Positions 7,482 through 12,623 of a stretch of 12,623 nucleotides of DNA are shown piece after piece. The notes under the pieces are model-generated. The model was not told the origin of the DNA, searched no databases, and worked only from the letters and a program-made list of their open reading frames with translations. A program made the position numbers and the translations under genes. This DNA is from Porticoccaceae bacterium UBA2002 (GTDB lineage: Bacteria; Pseudomonadota; Gammaproteobacteria; Pseudomonadales; Porticoccaceae), in the NCBI GenBank assembly GCA_002334915.1, contig DDCQ01000018.1, positions 52,050-64,672 of the forward strand. Direction: 5' to 3'. Numbering within the stretch: position 1 is the first letter of the stretch; the number at the start of each line of letters is the position of its first letter.

Positions 7482-10400
7482 ATGCCAAAAAGAACTGATA
7501 TAAAAAGCATTCTAATCCTCGGCGCTGGACCTATTATTATCGGCCAGGCCTGTGAGTTCGACTACTCTGGCGCGCAGGCCTGTAAAGCACTGCGTGAAGA
7601 GGGCTTTAGAGTTATTCTGGTCAACTCTAATCCAGCCACTATTATGACTGACCCGGCGATGGCTGATGCCACCTATATCGAGCCGGTAGAGTGGCGCACT
7701 GTCGCCAAGATTATTGAAGACGAGCGTCCAGATGCGCTACTGCCCACCATGGGCGGTCAGACGGCACTGAACTGTGCCCTGGATCTGGCTAAGCACGGCG
7801 TGCTGGACAAATTTGGCGTTGAGATGATTGGCGCCAATGCCGATGCTATCGATAAGGCAGAAGACCGCGAGCGCTTCGACAAGGCCATGAAAGCCATTGA
7901 TCTGGACACCCCCAACTCAGGTATCGCCCACAGCCTGGAAGAGGCCTACCAGGTTGCCGACCGCTTTGGCTTCCCCTGTATTATTCGCCCTTCATTTACC
8001 ATGGGTGGTTCCGGTGGTGGTATTGCCTACAATCGCGAAGAATTTGAAACTATCTGTCGTCGCGGCCTGGATCTGTCCCCCACCAATGAACTGCTGATCG
8101 ATGAATCGCTGATTGGCTGGAAAGAGTTTGAAATGGAAGTGGTGCGAGACCGCAAGGACAATTGCATTATTGTCTGTGCCATTGAAAACCTCGACCCCAT
8201 GGGTATTCACACCGGCGACTCAATTACTGTAGCTCCGGCGCAGACATTGACCGATAAAGAATATCAAATTATGCGCAACGCCTCGATTAAGGTGCTGCGT
8301 GAGATTGGGGTAGAAACTGGCGGCTCCAATGTGCAGTTCGCCGTTAACCCGGAAGATGGCCGCCTGATAGTTATTGAGATGAATCCGCGAGTATCGCGCT
8401 CATCGGCCCTGGCATCAAAAGCCACAGGTTTCCCCATTGCCAAGGTGGCAGCCAAGTTAGCCGTGGGTTACACCCTCGACGAATTGCAGAATGAAATTAC
8501 CGGGGGTGCCACACCGGCATCTTTCGAGCCCAGCATCGACTACGTGGTAACCAAAATACCGCGCTTTGCCTTCGAGAAATTTAATCAGGCCGACGCAACA
8601 TTGACCACCCAGATGAAATCTGTGGGTGAGGTGATGGCCATTGGTCGCACCTTCCAGGAGTCCATGCAAAAAGCGCTGCGCGGCCTGGAAGTGGGCGTGG
8701 CTGGCTTTGATCCGCAGCTTGATCTAAATGACGAGGGATCGACTGCCATTCTGAATAATCAGCTTGCCGAAGCCGGCCCGGATCGCATCTGGTATCTGGC
8801 CGATGGTTTCCGCAAAGGTATGAGCATTGAAGAGATGTTCGCCATGACCAAGGTTGACCCCTGGTTCCTGGTGCAGATCGAAGATTTGATTAAAGAAGAG
8901 CAGCGCCTGCAGGGCACTAAACTGTCGGATCTCGATAAGCAGGGCCTGTACAGGCTAAAGCGCAAAGGTTTTGCCGATCGTCGCCTCGCTGATATTTTAG
9001 GCTGCGCCGAGGCCGATGTGCGCGAACTGCGCTATCAGTTCGAGCTGCACCCTGTGTACAAACGTGTAGATACCTGTGCTGCCGAGTTCAGTACCGAAAC
9101 CGCCTATATGTACTCTACCTACGAGGAAGAGTGCGAAGCCAACCCCAGCGATAGAGAGAAGATTCTGGTGCTGGGTGGCGGCCCCAACAGAATTGGTCAG
9201 GGTATCGAATTTGACTACTGCTGTGTGCACGCGGCGCTGGCTATGCGTGAAGATGGCTATGAAACCATTATGGTCAACTGCAACCCAGAGACTGTATCAA
9301 CCGATTACGATACCTCAGATCGGTTGTTTTTTGAGCCAGTGACACTGGAAGATGTGCTGGAGATTGTCCGTGTAGAAAAACCCAAGGGTGTCATAGTGCA
9401 GTTCGGTGGCCAGACACCGTTGAAGCTAGCCCGTGCCCTTGAAGACCATGGAGTACCCATTGTGGGCACCACACCAGATGCTATCGACCGCGCCGAAGAC
9501 CGCGAGCGCTTCCAGCATATGATCGAAAAACTGGGCCTGTTGCAGCCCTCCAACAGCACAGCTCGCAGCGCTGCAGATGCTGTGGAACTGGCTAAACAGA
9601 TTGGCTATCCGCTGGTGGTGCGACCCTCCTATGTGCTGGGTGGTCGAGCCATGGAAATCGTCTACAAAGAAGATGAGCTGCGCCACTATATGAAGACGGC
9701 CGTGGAGGTCTCTGAAGATTCCCCAGTGCTGCTCGACTTCTTCCTGCCCAATGCCATTGAGATGGATGTTGATGCCGTCAGTGATGGCGAGCAGGTGGTG
9801 ATTGGCGCGATTATGCAGCATATCGAACAGGCGGGTATTCACTCCGGTGACTCAGCCTGTTCACTGCCTCCCTACAGCCTGAGCGAAGAGATTCAGGATG
9901 AAATGCGTGAAGTCTGCAAAAAGATGGCCCGAGAGCTGGGTGTTCGCGGCCTGATGAATGTTCAGCTGGCCCTGCAGGACGGCAAAATTTATGTGATTGA
10001 GGTCAATCCTCGCGCCTCGCGAACTGTGCCCTTTGTGTCCAAATGTATAGGCACCTCTCTGGCCAAGATTGCAGCCCGCTGCATGGTGGGTCAGAGTTTG
10101 GAGTCTCAGGGCTTTACTAAAGAAATTATCCCGCCGTACTTCAGTGTTAAAGAAGCGGTATTCCCATTCAATAAATTCCCCGGTATTGACCCGATTCTTG
10201 GGCCAGAGATGAAGTCTACGGGCGAGGTTATGGGTGTGGGAGACACCTTTGCCGAGGCCTATGGCAAAGCTGAGTTGGGCGCCAGCGATGAGATACCCTC
10301 CCAGGGCAATGCCTTTATCAGTGTGCGAGAGCGCGACAAAGATCAGTTGCCGGCCCTGGCTGGAAAACTCAAAGCTCTGGGTTTTAATCTTATAGCCACT

Positions 10401-10700
10401 CAGGGCTCTGCCGCTATTATTGAAGCCTCTGGCATTGAAGTGCAGGTGGTCAAGAAGGTAAAAGAGGGCAGGCCCCATATTGTGGATATGATTAAGAGTG
10501 ATAAGATTAATCTAATCATTAATACAACAGAGGGGCGTCAGGCGATATCTGACTCTTCAACCATTAGATCTAGCGCAGAGCAGCACAGGGTCTATTACAC
10601 AACCACTATGGCTGGTGGCAGTGCGGTCTGTGAAGCACTGCAATTTGGCGGTGATATCAGGGTGCGCAACCTGCAGACGCTGCACGAGGGAATTATTTAA
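7482..10700 (+). CDS. carB: Carbamoyl phosphate synthase large subunit
   Basis: CarB makes carbamoyl phosphate from bicarbonate, two ATP and the ammonia supplied by CarA. At 1072 residues it is full length (E. coli 1073). It contains two homologous ATP-grasp halves: the carboxyphosphate half at about 1-403 with [17 protein letters not shown] (Glu299, Asn301), and the carbamoyl phosphate half at about 553-935 with [17 protein letters not shown] (Glu840, Asn842). The oligomerisation domain lies between them and an MGS-like allosteric domain at about 936-1072. In the allosteric domain the E. coli nucleotide-site motif ATHGTA reads ATQGSA (Thr973, Ser976), while KVKEGRPHI and IINTT are kept. No good Shine-Dalgarno precedes the ATG; translation is probably coupled to carA, 6 bp upstream. 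Its stop overlaps the greA start as TAATG. Confidence 0.98.
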   Translation: MPKRTDIKSILILGAGPIIIGQACEFDYSGAQACKALREEGFRVILVNSNPATIMTDPAMADATYIEPVEWRTVAKIIEDERPDALLPTMGGQTALNCALDLAKHGVLDKFGVEMIGANADAIDKAEDRERFDKAMKAIDLDTPNSGIAHSLEEAYQVADRFGFPCIIRPSFTMGGSGGGIAYNREEFETICRRGLDLSPTNELLIDESLIGWKEFEMEVVRDRKDNCIIVCAIENLDPMGIHTGDSITVAPAQTLTDKEYQIMRNASIKVLREIGVETGGSNVQFAVNPEDGRLIVIEMNPRVSRSSALASKATGFPIAKVAAKLAVGYTLDELQNEITGGATPASFEPSIDYVVTKIPRFAFEKFNQADATLTTQMKSVGEVMAIGRTFQESMQKALRGLEVGVAGFDPQLDLNDEGSTAILNNQLAEAGPDRIWYLADGFRKGMSIEEMFAMTKVDPWFLVQIEDLIKEEQRLQGTKLSDLDKQGLYRLKRKGFADRRLADILGCAEADVRELRYQFELHPVYKRVDTCAAEFSTETAYMYSTYEEECEANPSDREKILVLGGGPNRIGQGIEFDYCCVHAALAMREDGYETIMVNCNPETVSTDYDTSDRLFFEPVTLEDVLEIVRVEKPKGVIVQFGGQTPLKLARALEDHGVPIVGTTPDAIDRAEDRERFQHMIEKLGLLQPSNSTARSAADAVELAKQIGYPLVVRPSYVLGGRAMEIVYKEDELRHYMKTAVEVSEDSPVLLDFFLPNAIEMDVDAVSDGEQVVIGAIMQHIEQAGIHSGDSACSLPPYSLSEEIQDEMREVCKKMARELGVRGLMNVQLALQDGKIYVIEVNPRASRTVPFVSKCIGTSLAKIAARCMVGQSLESQGFTKEIIPPYFSVKEAVFPFNKFPGIDPILGPEMKSTGEVMGVGDTFAEAYGKAELGASDEIPSQGNAFISVRERDKDQLPALAGKLKALGFNLIATQGSAAIIEASGIEVQVVKKVKEGRPHIVDMIKSDKINLIINTTEGRQAISDSSTIRSSAEQHRVYYTTTMAGGSAVCEALQFGGDIRVRNLQTLHEGII

Positions 10701-11179
10701 TGCAAAAGAATCCAATGACAGTCGAGGGTGAAGCGGCCCTGCGCAAAGAGCTGGAGCACCTTATCAAGGTGGTTCGCCCAGGCATTATTGAAGCTATTGC
10801 CACCGCCCGTGAACACGGCGATTTAAAAGAAAACGCCGAATATCACGCAGCCCGCGAACAGCAGAGTTTTGCCGAGGGTCGTATTCAGGATATCGAAGGC
10901 AAGCTGTCAAATTCTCAGGTGATTGATATCTCCAAAATTCCACCAGGTGATCGGGTGATTTTTGGCTCCACTGTTACCATTATCAATATGGATACAGAGG
11001 TTCAGGTGACTTACCGTATTGTTGGTGATGATGAAGCCAATGTAAAAGAGGGCAAGATTTCCTACCAGTCACCGATCGCAAGAGCGCTAATCGGTAAAGA
11101 AAGCGGTGATATAGTGGTCGTCAAAGCGCCGAGCGGTGATGTGGAATATGAAATTGATGAAGTAGTCTATTCTGCCTGA
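10700..11179 (+). CDS. greA: Transcription elongation factor GreA
   Basis: GreA enters the secondary channel of RNA polymerase and stimulates cleavage of the nascent RNA, freeing backtracked complexes. The 159-residue protein (E. coli 158) has the N-terminal coiled coil with the acidic tip [16 protein letters not shown], including Asp41 and Glu44, which coordinate the catalytic metal in E. coli. The C-terminal FKBP-like domain shows YRIVGDDEA and [14 protein letters not shown]. The ATG at 10700 shares one base with the carB stop (TAATG) and aligns with the E. coli start (MQKNPMT against MQAIPMT); GAGGG at 10686-10690 is the likely ribosome site. Membership in the carAB operon is as in Pseudomonas. 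It ends 13 bp from the convergent argF stop, with no terminator visible. Confidence 0.97.
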   Translation: MQKNPMTVEGEAALRKELEHLIKVVRPGIIEAIATAREHGDLKENAEYHAAREQQSFAEGRIQDIEGKLSNSQVIDISKIPPGDRVIFGSTVTIINMDTEVQVTYRIVGDDEANVKEGKISYQSPIARALIGKESGDIVVVKAPSGDVEYEIDEVVYSA

Positions 11180-11192
11180 ATTTTAAATGCCG

Positions 11193-12107
11193 CTACGTAC
11201 TGGCCTGCAGCAAAAACACCATCAGCGCCTTTTGAGCATGCAAGCGGTTTTCCGCCTCATCCCAGACCACCGAAATACTCTTATCCTCCAATAACTCAGC
11301 AGACACCTCTTCCTCCCGGTGCGCGGGCAGGCAGTGCATAAACAGTGCATTTTTCGCGGCATGGGACATCAGCTGATGGTTGACTTGGAAGCCGGTAAAC
11401 TTCGCCAATCGCTCCTGCTGTTCCTGTTCCTGCCCCATAGACGCAAACACATCTGTGGTTACCAGATCAGCACCAGTTGCCGCGACCACAGGGTCCTGTG
11501 TCAGGGTCACGCGATCGCCAGCTTCGGCCAATAAATTAGCCATGGGCTCGTAGCCCGCAGGGCAGGCAATCTGCAAATTAAAGTCAAACTGAATAGCCCC
11601 ATTGATCCATGAGTTGCACATATTATTGCCGTCGCCAATCCAGGCTACAGTTTTCCCTTGAATCGATCCGCGATGCTCCACATAGGTCTGCACATCCGCC
11701 AGTAACTGACAGGGATGATATTCGTTAGTCAGCGCATTGATTACTGGCACCTTGGAATAGGCGGCGAAACGCTCTGCGATATCCTGACCATGGGTGCGAA
11801 TCATAACCATATCGACCATGCGCGAGATAACTCGTGCCGAGTCTTCAATGGGCTCGCCACGCCCAAGTTGCGTATCATTGGGTGACAGAAAAATAGAGTC
11901 GCCACCTAGCTGCGCCATACCGGCTTCAAAGGAGACACGGGTTCTGGTGGACGACTTTTCAAAAATCATACCCAGCACCTTGCCCGCAAAAATCGGCTCC
12001 TGGCGTCCCTCCAACTTGGCGGCTTTCATTTCGATTGCGAGATCAATTACCTGACTTAGTTCGGCAGGGCTAAGGTCGCGAAGAGAGAGGAAGTGTCTAA
12101 TAGCCAT
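11193..12107 (-). CDS. argF: Ornithine carbamoyltransferase (anabolic)
   Basis: ArgF joins ornithine and carbamoyl phosphate to citrulline in arginine synthesis. The 304-residue protein is of normal length. The carbamoyl phosphate site [10 protein letters not shown] (STRTR at 53-57) and HPCQLLAD (131-138) are intact. The ornithine-binding part has DVFASMGQE (about 219-227) and [12 protein letters not shown] with HCLP at 258-261. The motif often reads DVWASMG, so Phe221 is a mild variant. The SMG and HCLP loops favour ornithine over N-acetylornithine as acceptor. The anabolic role rests on the neighbour argD and on the absence of arcA or arcC nearby. The ATG is 6 bp after the argD stop, with a poor ribosome site, so the two are probably coupled. 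The gene converges on greA. Confidence 0.96.
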   Translation of the reverse strand: MAIRHFLSLRDLSPAELSQVIDLAIEMKAAKLEGRQEPIFAGKVLGMIFEKSSTRTRVSFEAGMAQLGGDSIFLSPNDTQLGRGEPIEDSARVISRMVDMVMIRTHGQDIAERFAAYSKVPVINALTNEYHPCQLLADVQTYVEHRGSIQGKTVAWIGDGNNMCNSWINGAIQFDFNLQIACPAGYEPMANLLAEAGDRVTLTQDPVVAATGADLVTTDVFASMGQEQEQQERLAKFTGFQVNHQLMSHAAKNALFMHCLPAHREEEVSAELLEDKSISVVWDEAENRLHAQKALMVFLLQAST

Positions 12108-12113
12108 AATATT

Positions 12114-12623
12114 TTAGTCTCTATCAAAGTCTTTAATAAGCGGCACCAGAATTGTCACCAGCTGATCTGCTTGATCATCGCTCATAATAAAGGGCGGCAG
12201 TAATCTGATAACCGAATCAGCGGTCACATTGATTATCAGGCCCTGATCCATAGCGGCCATAAACAATGATTTACAGGGTTTATCCAACTCTATACCGATC
12301 ATGCAGCCGCGCCCGCGGATATCTAACACATGAGGAGTATCTGCCAGCTGCGCTTGCAGATTAGTCATAATTCTGTCGCCCAGTTCTGCCGCTCGTTTAT
12401 CCAGACCGCCATCGATAATTTCAGTAACTGCAGCCAGTGCAGCAGCACAGGACAATGGGTTGCCACCGAAGGTTGAGCCATGATTGCCTGGCTGCATAAG
12501 CCCTGCGGCCTTGCCCGAGGCCAAAATAGCGCCAATGGGTACACCGTTGCCCAAACCCTTCGATGTGGTCACCACATCGGGAATAATGCCGCTGTGTTGG
12601 TAGCAAAAATATTTTCCGGTGCG
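12114..12623 (-). CDS. argD: Acetylornithine aminotransferase, C-terminal 169 residues (cut by window edge)
   Basis: ArgD is a pyridoxal-phosphate aminotransferase that converts N-acetylglutamate semialdehyde to N-acetylornithine, and in many bacteria also serves lysine synthesis. The frame is open to the window edge and starts in GRTGKYFCYQHSGIIPD, so the first half, about 230 residues, lies outside. The PLP lysine is in VVTTSKGLGNGVPIGA, followed by GNHGSTFGGNPLSCAAA (cofactor phosphate contact from the partner subunit), DIRGRGCMIGIEL and RLLPPF. The GTG codon at 12575 is internal, not a true start. It sits directly upstream of argF, 6 bp apart, and its promoter is outside. Other class III aminotransferases (ornithine or GABA) are less likely given argF. 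Confidence 0.93.
   Translation of the reverse strand, partial: RTGKYFCYQHSGIIPDVVTTSKGLGNGVPIGAILASGKAAGLMQPGNHGSTFGGNPLSCAAALAAVTEIIDGGLDKRAAELGDRIMTNLQAQLADTPHVLDIRGRGCMIGIELDKPCKSLFMAAMDQGLIINVTADSVIRLLPPFIMSDDQADQLVTILVPLIKDFDRD

Noticed and set aside
9861..10478. 205-residue minus-strand open frame inside carB
   Set aside because: Long, but fully antisense to conserved CarB sequence. Such shadows are common opposite highly biased codons, and no domain is seen.
11180..11230. Bidirectional terminator between greA and argF
   Set aside because: Only a 3-bp GCC/GGC pairing around TACGTA is found and no T-run follows on either strand.
12114..12575. Complete small gene starting at the GTG at 12575
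   Set aside because: The same frame continues upstream with conserved ArgD sequence (GRTGKYF to GIIPD) to the window edge, so this is a fragment of argD.

Overview
This is an ordinary, gene-dense chromosomal segment of a gammaproteobacterium. The order recN (divergent) – grpE – dnaK – dnaJ – dapB – carA – carB – greA is the one I know from Pseudomonas and related marine gammaproteobacteria. The proteins match E. coli and Pseudomonas families closely: DnaK T199/D393, CarA C269/H353/E355 and GreA D41/E44 sit at E. coli numbering. Moderate GC and the clear sigma-32 promoters fit a marine relative of Pseudomonas or Cellvibrionales, but the genus is inference. I see no mobile element, CRISPR array, tRNA or rRNA, and no accessory or defence system.

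Layout. Positions 1-1178 (minus) hold the N-terminal 392 residues of recN. A 156-bp divergent control region (1179-1334) carries a recN promoter with a LexA-like half site, an 18-bp palindrome and a near-perfect sigma-32 promoter for grpE. Then come grpE (1335-1952), a second sigma-32-like promoter, dnaK (2055-4004), a 12-bp-stem hairpin, dnaJ (4093-5226) and dapB (5283-6086). The 252-bp dapB-carA gap holds a good sigma-70 promoter, a foldable leader, a strong intrinsic terminator and a short arginine-rich reading frame, which together look like an attenuated leader for carAB. Next are carA (6339-7475), carB (7482-10700) and greA (10700-11179), tightly coupled. Running toward them on the minus strand are argF (11193-12107) and the C-terminal part of argD (12114 to the window edge).

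How the genes work together. GrpE, DnaK and DnaJ form the Hsp70 chaperone machine under heat-shock control. CarA and CarB make carbamoyl phosphate. ArgD and ArgF, on the converging operon, make ornithine from acetyl-ornithine precursors (with other enzymes) and join it to carbamoyl phosphate to give citrulline. The two operons therefore meet in the arginine pathway, while the rest of the carbamoyl phosphate goes to pyrimidines. DapB belongs to lysine and diaminopimelate synthesis, GreA rescues stalled RNA polymerase, and RecN acts in double-strand break repair.

The most interesting non-coding signal is the carAB leader (about 6160-6338). The coding genes are complete apart from the two edge genes, and show no frameshift.
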